A stretch of DNA of 64,000 bases from a virus: positions 21,257 through 85,256 of IMG/VR virus record IMGVR_UViG_3300037087_000181. One strand, given 5' to 3'. Of the stretch, positions 16,019 through 22,890 are shown piece after piece. The stretch's first letter is position 1; each line of letters begins with the position of its first letter. The notes beneath the pieces are model-generated. The model saw only the letters and a program-made list of their open reading frames with translations, was not told where the DNA came from and made no database searches. A program made the translations under genes and the position numbers.

Positions 16019-16759
16019 ATGGCACATAAAATTTGTACAAAATGTAAACAAGACAAAGAATTGTCTGAGTTTAATAAATGTAGCAGGGTTAAAGATGGAC
16101 ACAAGGCTGAGTGTCGGGATTGTCAGAAAAAAGGGAAGAAGGTCTATGACGATAATCATCCTAATCACAATCACGATTATTATACTGAAAATACTGAAAA
16201 AATATTAAAGCAAAATAAAGAATGGGCAATAAACCATAGAGAACAATCTAATCAGATTAAAAATAATTATGTAATAAGACATCCCAAGGAAAGACTTGAA
16301 CAAAGTAACCGCTATTACCATAACAATACAGATAGGGTTAAAATATATGTTAATAATAATAGAGAGGAAATTAATAAAAAGAGAAGGATATACATGCAAA
16401 CTCATCCACAAGCAAGAATGGCGCACAATCTCAGATCAAGGCTTGGTGCTGTATTGTCCGGGAGAAGTAAAGGTGGGCGATTATATTCACTTGTAGGATG
16501 TGATATGGATTACTTTAAAAACTATATTGAAAAGTTTTGGACGGAAGGAATGTTTTGGAGTAATTACGGAAAAGATCATGGTAGGTGGAGTCTGGATCAT
16601 ACCATTCCACTTGAATCATTTGATTTAACAAACGAAGAAGAGCAAAAGGAAGCGTTCCATTATACCAACATGAGACCGATGTGGTATCCTGAGAACTCAT
16701 CAAAAGGCAGTCTTCATAATGGGAAACGACACAACAAGAAGAATAAGTATGAGTATTAA
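16019..16759 (+). CDS. HNH endonuclease (free-standing, homing type)
   Basis: Nicks or cuts DNA. Start taken at ATG 16019 (MAHKICTKCKQ); extension to 15896 would run through the terminator tail and promoter. The N-terminal four-Cys zinc module (CTKCKQ...CRDCQKK) is followed by a basic Asn/Lys-rich linker. The C-terminal HNH domain has WSLDHTIPLESFDL with the catalytic DH, and a terminal ENSSKG. Closely related in plan to the gene at 22219. It lies between the capsid gene and downstream structural genes, as homing endonucleases often do, and overlaps the Mom-like gene by 11 bases. Confidence 0.85.
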   Translation: MAHKICTKCKQDKELSEFNKCSRVKDGHKAECRDCQKKGKKVYDDNHPNHNHDYYTENTEKILKQNKEWAINHREQSNQIKNNYVIRHPKERLEQSNRYYHNNTDRVKIYVNNNREEINKKRRIYMQTHPQARMAHNLRSRLGAVLSGRSKGGRLYSLVGCDMDYFKNYIEKFWTEGMFWSNYGKDHGRWSLDHTIPLESFDLTNEEEQKEAFHYTNMRPMWYPENSSKGSLHNGKRHNKKNKYEY

Positions 16760-17432
16760 AGAACAATATTCCATAAAACCTATTCCTTTTGATGACTGTA
16801 AGGAATGGCTGCTCTATAAACATTATGCCCACCGAATGTGTCCTATTTCTTTTTCCTTTGGTCTTTTTGATATTAATAATATAATAATTGGTTGTTGTGT
16901 GTTTGGTGGTTCAGCCAACAGAAATAATGTAAGGATAGGCAATTTTGATGTATTAGAACTTAATAGGTTAGTCGTTAATGAAGGACTTAAGAAAAACGTG
17001 TTATCTTTTTTTGTGTCGCAATGTTTACGACAACTACCAATCCCATTAATTATAATTTCTTATGCAGACCCCGGCAAGGGACATTACGGTTATATATATC
17101 AAGCCACAAACTGGTTATATTTTGGACAAGGGCAAAGGAAAGATGGTGGATGGGATTCAGGTGTAACTTCATTTATTAAAGACAATAAAGAGTATCATGG
17201 AAAAACAGTTTCTACTCTTATTGGTTCGGCATCAAAAGAGGAGGCAGAAAAATACGGATTTACTCGGTTATTTTCTAAACCCAAACATAAATATATCTAT
17301 TTATTAGGAACAAAACAAGATAAAAAACGTATGATGGCGGATATTCCTTATCATATTATGCCATATCCCAAAGGTGACAATATAAGATATGACACTAACT
17401 TCAAACTAACTACCCAAGGAATGTTATTTTAA
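16749..17432 (+). CDS. Mom-like DNA adenine modification protein
   Basis: Probable member of the Mom family (GNAT-fold relatives), which in phage Mu converts adenine in DNA to a methylcarbamoyl derivative and blocks many restriction enzymes. Seen here: KHYAHRMCPISFSFGLFD, VFGG, the block LELNRLVV (about residue 70), and ADPGKGHYGYIYQATNW (about 104-120), which is the family hallmark as I know it. At 228 aa it is close to Mu Mom. Start at ATG 16749; an alternative in-frame ATG at 16719 lies within the HNH gene. The overlap with the HNH gene makes them one expression unit. Confidence 0.75.
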   Translation: MSIKEQYSIKPIPFDDCKEWLLYKHYAHRMCPISFSFGLFDINNIIIGCCVFGGSANRNNVRIGNFDVLELNRLVVNEGLKKNVLSFFVSQCLRQLPIPLIIISYADPGKGHYGYIYQATNWLYFGQGQRKDGGWDSGVTSFIKDNKEYHGKTVSTLIGSASKEEAEKYGFTRLFSKPKHKYIYLLGTKQDKKRMMADIPYHIMPYPKGDNIRYDTNFKLTTQGMLF

Positions 17433-17439
17433 TTTTACC

Positions 17440-17447
17440 TATCTTTG
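17440..17447 (+). promoter_or_regulatory. -7 box TATCTTTG
   Basis: TATCTTTG then CA, immediately after the Mom-like stop codon. It excludes the in-frame TTG at 17445 as start of the next gene; ATG 17475 fits a 20-30 base leader like the others. Confidence 0.7.
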
Positions 17448-17474
17448 CATCCGAAACAAGTAAAACAGAAACAG

Positions 17475-18626
17475 ATGATCATTATTAACAATCAGCGTCT
17501 ATTAAATATAGACAGGGCTTACGAAGACGAAAACGACCCTCTTCATGTTTATGCGAAGGAGTATAAGAATGGGCTCAAAGAACTTCGTAGAAAATACCCC
17601 GAAGGAACAATAACTTTTAAACCCACAAAAGAAGAACCCACCATTGATCGCTATGACGGCAAGGGAAACGAGTTTAGGGATGTGCCTGAAGACCCCAAAC
17701 CAATTGCTATTCCACTAAGAGCAAACGTAGTAAACCCATCAAGAGGAACTGAATATTGGGGCGTATGTCAGGGTGCTCCTTATGAGGTTCGTAATAATGT
17801 TTGGGATATCGGAGATAAACTATCAAGTAAATCTAAGTTAGTTACAGGTAGTCTTATCGTAAACCTCAAGACAGAACCCGACCTTGCTTTCTTTATGTAT
17901 TTCAAAAGTCCGCTTGTCACTGGAGGTCATTGGAAGATTGATGATCCTAAAGCTGATGTAAGGGCAAAAGGTGACGAAGAAAGGGCAGCTCTTTCTTTAA
18001 GAACGGCTATCTGGCAGACACTCGGAGACGAAGATACGCTTAAACTTGTAGCCTCCGCCTATGGTATAGACAATGTAGAAACAAAGGAAGCTGATGAAAT
18101 AAGATTTGAGCTACGGGACACCCTCGATAGAAACAACAAACTCAAACTGTCAGACCCTACCTATAAGGGCACGGAAGAGTTCATGGAAGACTTAAAGATT
18201 ACAGACTATATTCTCCTTTGTGCTTTTATTAAACATTTTCTTAACTTGAAGGCTATCACTTGGAGACCGGACGGTAGATATAAGATCGGAGACAAAACTA
18301 TTGCACAGGTTCCCGCAGACTGGGTAAAACGCAAGTTTGAATGGCTATGCAATTATTTTACATCACCTAATAACCTTGAAAAACTTCAGTCTTTGATGAT
18401 TGATGTTGTCAATGAGGAATATCTTGACTCTATAAAAGAGGATAAAATCTTCCGTTGGATCGCTAAGGTAAAAGACATTCAGGGTTTCTATAATAAAAAA
18501 ACAGACGAGGTACGTGAGATGGTTTATGTGGACTTCGGCATACACGAGCCAATAGTCGAGGAATCCTTGACAGTTAACACAGAACCGCCCGCAAAAGTAA
18601 AAACAAATAAAACAAAGGGAACTTAA
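17475..18626 (+). CDS. Putative head/virion protein (383 aa)
   Basis: Start set at ATG 17475 (MIIINNQRLL), downstream of the promoter. Mixed alpha/beta protein without signal peptide or membrane segment. The N-terminal region has EYWGVCQGAPYEVRNN, and the C-terminus is an extended Val/Lys/Thr-rich tail. Position between capsid and connector genes and the strong double terminator behind it point to an abundant virion component, but no family is recognised. Confidence 0.6.
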   Translation: MIIINNQRLLNIDRAYEDENDPLHVYAKEYKNGLKELRRKYPEGTITFKPTKEEPTIDRYDGKGNEFRDVPEDPKPIAIPLRANVVNPSRGTEYWGVCQGAPYEVRNNVWDIGDKLSSKSKLVTGSLIVNLKTEPDLAFFMYFKSPLVTGGHWKIDDPKADVRAKGDEERAALSLRTAIWQTLGDEDTLKLVASAYGIDNVETKEADEIRFELRDTLDRNNKLKLSDPTYKGTEEFMEDLKITDYILLCAFIKHFLNLKAITWRPDGRYKIGDKTIAQVPADWVKRKFEWLCNYFTSPNNLEKLQSLMIDVVNEEYLDSIKEDKIFRWIAKVKDIQGFYNKKTDEVREMVYVDFGIHEPIVEESLTVNTEPPAKVKTNKTKGT

Positions 18627-18641
18627 AAATTCTGTTTCTGG

Positions 18642-18660
18642 TTTCCCTTCGGGGAAATTT
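18642..18660 (+). terminator. UUCG-tetraloop terminator hairpin
   Basis: TTTCCC-TTCG-GGGAAA, a very stable tetraloop hairpin, followed by three Ts. First of two hairpins after the 17475 gene. Confidence 0.75.
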
Positions 18661-18666
18661 CTTGTT

Positions 18667-18701
18667 CTTTGCCCCCTTACGTGTATCGGGGCAAAGTTTT
18701 T
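18667..18701 (+). terminator. Rho-independent terminator
   Basis: Perfect 9-bp stem CTTTGCCCC/GGGGCAAAG (18667-18675 with 18688-18696) and five Ts. Confidence 0.92.
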
Positions 18702-18733
18702 ATAAAATAGTTGGTGGATTCAAATATTTGACT

Positions 18734-18741
18734 TATCTTTG
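18734..18741 (+). promoter_or_regulatory. -7 box TATCTTTG before leader element
   Basis: TATCTTTG with a TTG 20 bases upstream (18711-18713). Transcription would start about 18746 and read the leader and the small basic gene. Confidence 0.65.
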
Positions 18742-18760
18742 TTGTCACTATTCGACAGAT

Positions 18761-18817
18761 AAGTATTAATAATTAAAAACGGAGGTCGCCATGAAGTAAA
18801 ACCAATACTTCAGTTAA
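18761..18817 (+). promoter_or_regulatory. Leader with two exclusive hairpins and a two-codon ORF
   Basis: GGAGG at 18781-18785 is followed, 5 bases later, by ATG AAG TAA (18791-18799). The arm AATACTT (18804-18810) can pair with AAGTATT (18761-18767), enclosing the Shine-Dalgarno site. Alternatively TACTTCA (18806-18812) pairs with TGAAGTA (18792-18798), which includes the mini-ORF. The two cannot form together. A strong Shine-Dalgarno is rare in Bacteroidota, so this looks like a translation-sensing leader, but that is inference. Confidence 0.45.
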
Positions 18818-18958
18818 ATGGCAAAGAAAAAAGACGGTAAGGGCAAAGGGACAAAGAAATATGGTCGCAACAAACGCCCTGTAAATTCCGCAATGAGTTC
18901 TTACGTCAGAGGGAAAATAACCTTTGAGAGTTATCAAAAACAAAACAAGTCTACCTAG
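18818..18958 (+). CDS. Small very basic protein (46 aa)
   Basis: ATG 18818 to TAG 18958. Lys/Gly-rich N-terminus (MAKKKDGKGKGTKKYGRNKR) and a short amphipathic C-terminus (SSYVRGKITFESYQ). Likely binds nucleic acid or the packaged genome. Supported by its own promoter 75 bases upstream and a terminator 28 bases downstream, which would otherwise enclose nothing. Family not recognised. Confidence 0.6.
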   Translation: MAKKKDGKGKGTKKYGRNKRPVNSAMSSYVRGKITFESYQKQNKST

Positions 18959-18986
18959 CCAATACCGCTTGTGTTAGTTGGCTCGT

Positions 18987-19018
18987 AAAAAGTCCTCGGT
19001 TTTGAACCGGGGCTTTTG
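18987..19018 (+). terminator. Rho-independent terminator
   Basis: Stem formed by AAAAGTCCTCGG and CCGGGGCTTTT with one bulged base and a TTTTGAA loop, ending in Ts. Confidence 0.8.
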
Positions 19019-19045
19019 CATTTCAAGACATTCCTAAAATCTGAC

Positions 19046-19053
19046 TATCTTTG
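19046..19053 (+). promoter_or_regulatory. -7 box TATCTTTG
   Basis: GAC-TATCTTTG-TG, 18 bases before the connector-gene ATG at 19072. Confidence 0.7.
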
Positions 19054-19071
19054 TGAAAATAATCATAGAGC

Positions 19072-19818
19072 ATGATTTATACTTCACAAATCTACGATAC
19101 CTTATTAACGGCAATCCGTAAGGATAAAAGGGGTTTATCCTTTTCGCCTGATGACTTTAACAACATTATAGTACAGGTAAATCAACGCATTTTCAGACTC
19201 AATTATGCGGGATTTGAAAGTTCCAAGTTGTCAATGGACGAGATGGATAGTTTTAAAAAAGTTAATGTTCCGATTAATCTTGATACCAATGGCATAGGAA
19301 TATTACCATCTGATTACTATCACTTAGTCGGCGATCCTTATTATATGCACCCCACATTCGGCAGACGTAGAGTAGACTTAATCACGTCACTTGAACACGG
19401 GCAGAGAGAAATGGACTATCTTACTAAGGCATCTATTACTTATCCTACTACTTTTATGGCTTATGGTGCAACAAGTGAAGACATGTCGTTATATGTTACC
19501 CCAACAACCTGTACCCCCATTTACATAGATTATCTCAGAAAGGTAACTACACCATTTTTGGATTATTATGTTGATACAAATCTTAATATTATTTATATGG
19601 CAGAAGGCGCAACGGTAGCGATACCACTTGGTAGTACATCGAGGAGTGGCGTGTCAGGAATGGCAAATGTCGTTTCACTGACCAAAAACTTTGAGTGGCA
19701 CGAACATGATATTCCTCAAATAATTAACCTATTACTTGGTACTGTGGGAATAGCGTTGCCGGACGAAGGACTTGTGCAAATTGCAGAGGCAGACGAACCG
19801 AAGATAGAACGTGGCTAA
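19072..19818 (+). CDS. Head-tail connector candidate 1 (248 aa)
   Basis: First of three tightly packed genes downstream of the capsid region. The N-terminal helical part (DTLLTAIRKDKRGLSFSPDD) and GILPSDYYHLV, then an insertion domain, resemble adaptor proteins that sit under the portal. The three neighbours share this plan (helix, a PxD(Y/L) strand region, closing helices), suggesting related adaptor or ring proteins. No diagnostic motif; called by order and style. Confidence 0.55.
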   Translation: MIYTSQIYDTLLTAIRKDKRGLSFSPDDFNNIIVQVNQRIFRLNYAGFESSKLSMDEMDSFKKVNVPINLDTNGIGILPSDYYHLVGDPYYMHPTFGRRRVDLITSLEHGQREMDYLTKASITYPTTFMAYGATSEDMSLYVTPTTCTPIYIDYLRKVTTPFLDYYVDTNLNIIYMAEGATVAIPLGSTSRSGVSGMANVVSLTKNFEWHEHDIPQIINLLLGTVGIALPDEGLVQIAEADEPKIERG

Positions 19819-19820
19819 AT

Positions 19821-20465
19821 ATGATAAAACAGGAAATAAGATCGCTCGTAAGGAATTCACTCCCCAAAATTGACAAAACAAATAGATTTGCAGATCGTTA
19901 CATAGATGCTGTTATAGAGAAGGCTCTTGCCTCACTTTATCATGATGTCTTTTTAACTAATCCATTAAGTCTTCAGAATTATACAAAAGTTTATTATACT
20001 ATAGGATTTGATTATAATACAACAGGAGTTACTTACTGCACACTTCCTGAGAGTATAATCCCCCTTGAGCGGAAAGGGTCAGGTGTCATTAGGGTTTCAG
20101 CGCCAGCACAAGGTCAACTTATATTCTTTCCTACAGATTTTAGGGAGATGGATTTAATTGCTAATGGTAGTTTTTTTAATTCAGTCAACACTAAGGTAGG
20201 CTACGCAGTTAATCAAACACGTATGGAGTTATATAATTTATCTATGTCCATAAAAGGTCTTAGATTGGATTTACTCATTCCATTTAGCAAATATGCAGAG
20301 GATGAAGAGGTAAAAATTCCAGAGATAACGGATGTAATAGGAACAAACTATCGGCAGGTAGCACAAACTTTTATGGATAGGGTAATGGCGATTTTGGGTG
20401 TTGTGGCTCCCGTGGACACAAAGGATGACAACGCTAGTGTAATGACTAACGCTAAAGACAATTAA
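19821..20465 (+). CDS. Head-tail connector candidate 2 (214 aa)
   Basis: Starts 2 bases after the previous gene. N-terminal helix with RNSLPKIDKTNRFADRYIDA, central beta strands (TYCTLPESIIPLERKGSG) and a C-terminal helical segment ending in an Asp/Lys/Asn-rich tail. Likely a ring/adaptor protein of the neck. Function inferred from its place between connector candidates 1 and 3. Confidence 0.5.
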   Translation: MIKQEIRSLVRNSLPKIDKTNRFADRYIDAVIEKALASLYHDVFLTNPLSLQNYTKVYYTIGFDYNTTGVTYCTLPESIIPLERKGSGVIRVSAPAQGQLIFFPTDFREMDLIANGSFFNSVNTKVGYAVNQTRMELYNLSMSIKGLRLDLLIPFSKYAEDEEVKIPEITDVIGTNYRQVAQTFMDRVMAILGVVAPVDTKDDNASVMTNAKDN

Positions 20466-20467
20466 TT

Positions 20468-21190
20468 ATGACAGATACAAGTGCTCTCATTCCAATTGAA
20501 CAGATAGTAACACGATGGCTCTTTAAATATCGTAAGTCGGTTGATGATTATGGTCTTTACGTGGAACATGCCGCCCAATGTTACCAGGATTTCAATCTTT
20601 ATGATGGTGAAATATTAACCACAGCAAAGGTCACTCTCAATCCAACTTTGAAGTGTATTGAGATGCCAGACGACCTACTTAAGTTCATTAATTTAGTAAC
20701 CCCAATCAAAGGTGGGTATTGGAGTTTCACACAAAATGATAACATTGTCAACACAACAACAACGGTAGGTGGCGTAGAGACAAGGGACGACACACAAGGG
20801 GAAGGTGTTAAAATGGACGTGGACAGGGTTGTGAGTTATGGTGCAAAGGGAGGATATAATAAGTTCAGATGTACTGTTGATATGGCGGCAAGACGAATCT
20901 ACACGGATAACACCTACACCGCCAATGATTATATGGTTCTTTTGTACGTGTCGTCAGGTATCAATGCCACAGGAGAGACCAAAGTTCCCTCATTCCTAAT
21001 ACCTGTTTTTGATGCTTATCTGCTTTGGAAAGAAACAATCATTGAGTTAAACCTCGCAAAGTTACACGACCAAAGATTTGATCAATACTGGAAAGAAAAG
21101 ATGAAGGTCAGAAATCTCATCAATGCTATGTCGAAGGATGAGTGGCTTGACATATTTTATTCACAATTTACACAGGCTCCACAGCGTTAG
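20468..21190 (+). CDS. Head-tail connector candidate 3 (240 aa)
   Basis: Starts 2 bases after candidate 2. N-terminal helices (IEQIVTRWLFKYRKSVDDY), CIEMPDDLLKFINLV, a beta-rich middle and a C-terminal helical bundle with HDQRFDQYWKEKMKVRNLI. The arrangement resembles podovirus adaptor proteins that join portal to tail. The last gene of this operon, followed by an accessory cassette with its own promoter. Confidence 0.5.
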   Translation: MTDTSALIPIEQIVTRWLFKYRKSVDDYGLYVEHAAQCYQDFNLYDGEILTTAKVTLNPTLKCIEMPDDLLKFINLVTPIKGGYWSFTQNDNIVNTTTTVGGVETRDDTQGEGVKMDVDRVVSYGAKGGYNKFRCTVDMAARRIYTDNTYTANDYMVLLYVSSGINATGETKVPSFLIPVFDAYLLWKETIIELNLAKLHDQRFDQYWKEKMKVRNLINAMSKDEWLDIFYSQFTQAPQR

Positions 21191-21209
21191 AAAAATAATT
21201 GTAAATTTA

Positions 21210-21241
21210 TTTGCATAATTCATTTATCTGGTTTATCTTTG
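21210..21241 (+). promoter_or_regulatory. Full -33/-7 promoter of accessory cassette
   Basis: TTTG at 21210-21213, 20 bases, TATCTTTG at 21234-21241. The flanks (ATTTGCATAATT, then GGTTTATCTTTGG) are nearly the same as at 39266-39297. Confidence 0.8.
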
Positions 21242-21277
21242 GTTCGTAATTAATTATGAATTTTAAAAACAAGAGAA

Positions 21278-21793
21278 ATGAAAAAGACATTCTTTATTAT
21301 TCTGACAATTATTGTGGTTTTTATATCCACAAGTACGTCAAGTTGTGACGACAAAAGCAGCAATACTGTTTTAGCACAGAAACAGGAAGCAATTATGCAG
21401 GAAGCCAACAGACAGGTTGGTATGCCTAATATCGTAAATTTTACACAAAGGAAACAGTTAAAAATGATTCAAGAACTTTGTGATCAGGAAAATCTCATTT
21501 GCTATGCTTATATTGTACCTGAATTAACAGGGAAACCTGTTTTTCTTGGCAAATGTATAGGATTTGGAATACCATTTTCTACTCAATACACAAATCCCGA
21601 AGCATACGTTCGTGTTTATTCTGGGAATTATGTTACACTACCACAAGCCGATCCTAATGGTTTATTCATGCCAGCAAGTGCAGAAGGAACATGGCTTATG
21701 TTAATTGACCCAAAAACAAATGAACCACATCCTGTATATATTGAACCAAGGGTTTTAGTATCTCCGTTTCCATTACCAACCGCAGTAAATTAA
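21278..21793 (+). CDS. Phage-encoded lipoprotein (171 aa)
   Basis: The N-terminus is a lipoprotein signal peptide: MKKT, a hydrophobic core, then STSTSSC with the Cys as lipidation site (about residue 23). The mature part contains EANRQVGMPNIVNFTQRKQL, ENLICYAYIVPELTGKPVFL, QADPNGLFMPASAEGTW and YIEPRVLVSPF, a pattern I recall from widespread phage and plasmid hypotheticals. It would sit in the cell envelope. Own host-type promoter and terminator suggest expression in the lysogen. Superinfection exclusion is a guess. Confidence 0.7.
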   Translation: MKKTFFIILTIIVVFISTSTSSCDDKSSNTVLAQKQEAIMQEANRQVGMPNIVNFTQRKQLKMIQELCDQENLICYAYIVPELTGKPVFLGKCIGFGIPFSTQYTNPEAYVRVYSGNYVTLPQADPNGLFMPASAEGTWLMLIDPKTNEPHPVYIEPRVLVSPFPLPTAVN

Positions 21794-21798
21794 ACAAC

Positions 21799-22131
21799 AT
21801 GAAGACAAGTAAAATAGTTTTATTATCAGTTGCCGGATTTGTTTTTCTTTTACTCCTTGGTTTAGGGTTGGGATATTATGGAGTATTTGCCACAAAAACA
21901 GTAGGCAAGGCACAGCAGAACGCCAACAGGGAGGTCTTTGAACAGACACAGAGTTATGTTGAAGGGAAAAGGCAAGAACTACAAAAGGATTATCACGAAT
22001 GGTTGAATACGAAACCAGAAGATAAGGTGGCAATTGAAGGAATTATAAGATCAAGTTTCGCAAGTTTTGATGAAGATAAATATTTAACTGGCGATTTATA
22101 TAACTTCCTTCATAAAATAAAAAATAAATAA
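21799..22131 (+). CDS. Membrane-anchored helical protein (110 aa)
   Basis: N-terminal membrane anchor (residues 6-30, hydrophobic with GLGLGYYG), then a soluble helical domain: TVGKAQQNANREVFEQTQSY, VEGKRQELQKDYHEW, and a C-terminal SFASFDEDKYLTGDLYNF. This domain pattern often follows the lipoprotein type seen just upstream in phage genomes (from memory). Translated 5 bases after that gene and closed by a terminator, so the two form one cassette. Confidence 0.65.
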   Translation: MKTSKIVLLSVAGFVFLLLLGLGLGYYGVFATKTVGKAQQNANREVFEQTQSYVEGKRQELQKDYHEWLNTKPEDKVAIEGIIRSSFASFDEDKYLTGDLYNFLHKIKNK

Positions 22132-22156
22132 TTACTAAACCTTATGTATCAATGAG

Positions 22157-22189
22157 AGGGGACGGTCAAAAACGACTGTCCCTTTTTCT
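22157..22189 (+). terminator. Rho-independent terminator
   Basis: GGGACGGTC/GACTGTCCC stem with one G-T pair, AAAAAC loop and a TTTTT tail (22159-22187). Confidence 0.9.
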
Positions 22190-22192
22190 TGC

Positions 22193-22200
22193 TATCTTTG
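22193..22200 (+). promoter_or_regulatory. -7 box TATCTTTG before second HNH gene
   Basis: GC-TATCTTTG-CA, 18 bases before ATG 22219. It overlaps an upstream extension of the frame (TTG 22189), excluding that start. Confidence 0.7.
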
Positions 22201-22218
22201 CAGAAGAATAAGATAATC

Positions 22219-22890
22219 ATGTGTGATATTCCAACAAAAGTTTGTTCTAAGTGTAAAATAGAGAAGCCTATTGATTGTTTTCATAAGAAAACAGCCAACA
22301 GGGACGGGCATAAGGCGGAATGTAAGGAGTGTATTGCAAAAGACGCCACTGTTTTTTATAAAAAAAACAAAGAAAGGGTTAATAAGGTTAAGAAAATATA
22401 TTATAACGCTCATAAGGAACAGTATTTTAAATATGGGAAAAAAGAAGGAAAGGTTGAGTATCAAAGGGATTATCGTAAAAGACATAAAGAATCATTAAAG
22501 GAATATAGTAGGGAGTATCGTAATAAAAATCGGATTCCCTTGAATGCAAAAAGACTTGCCAAGAAAAAAACAAATATTAATTTTATGCTGGCATGTACGC
22601 TCCGAAATGAGATATACAATGCTGTTAAAAAAAGCAAAAAGATATATAAGATGAAGGAGGTTCTTGGTTGTTCTCTTGATTTCTTAAAACAACACATTGA
22701 ATCTCAGTTCACAGAGGGTATGACATGGGAAAACCACGGAAGGTTTGGCTGGCATATTGATCATGTTCTTCCATGTAAGTCGTTTGACTTATCTGACTCA
22801 GAACAGCAGAAAAGGTGTTTCAATTGGAGTAATTTACAACCGCTTTGGTGGTATGACAATATATCTAAAGGTGCAAAGATAGTCGCATGA
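22219..22890 (+). CDS. HNH endonuclease (paralogue of 16019)
   Basis: Same plan as the first HNH gene: N-terminal four-Cys zinc module (VCSKCKIEKP...GHKAECKECIAK), a basic linker rich in Lys, Tyr and Arg, then the nuclease core WHIDHVLPCKSFDL with the catalytic DH and a closing DNISKG. Start at ATG 22219. It overlaps the following giant tail gene by 4 bases. Probably a free-standing homing or packaging-associated nicking enzyme; target not visible. Confidence 0.85.
   Translation: MCDIPTKVCSKCKIEKPIDCFHKKTANRDGHKAECKECIAKDATVFYKKNKERVNKVKKIYYNAHKEQYFKYGKKEGKVEYQRDYRKRHKESLKEYSREYRNKNRIPLNAKRLAKKKTNINFMLACTLRNEIYNAVKKSKKIYKMKEVLGCSLDFLKQHIESQFTEGMTWENHGRFGWHIDHVLPCKSFDLSDSEQQKRCFNWSNLQPLWWYDNISKGAKIVA

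Noticed and set aside
18746-18770. tmRNA-like start (ATTCGACAG)
   Set aside because: Only nine bases resemble the conserved tmRNA segment; no acceptor stem or 3' end was found.
18960-19020. tRNA gene near the GAACCGG stretch
   Set aside because: The sequence folds as a terminator; there is no cloverleaf or CCA-type end.
22870-22880. CAAAGATA as a minus-strand promoter at the end of the second HNH gene
   Set aside because: No minus-strand gene lies downstream of it.
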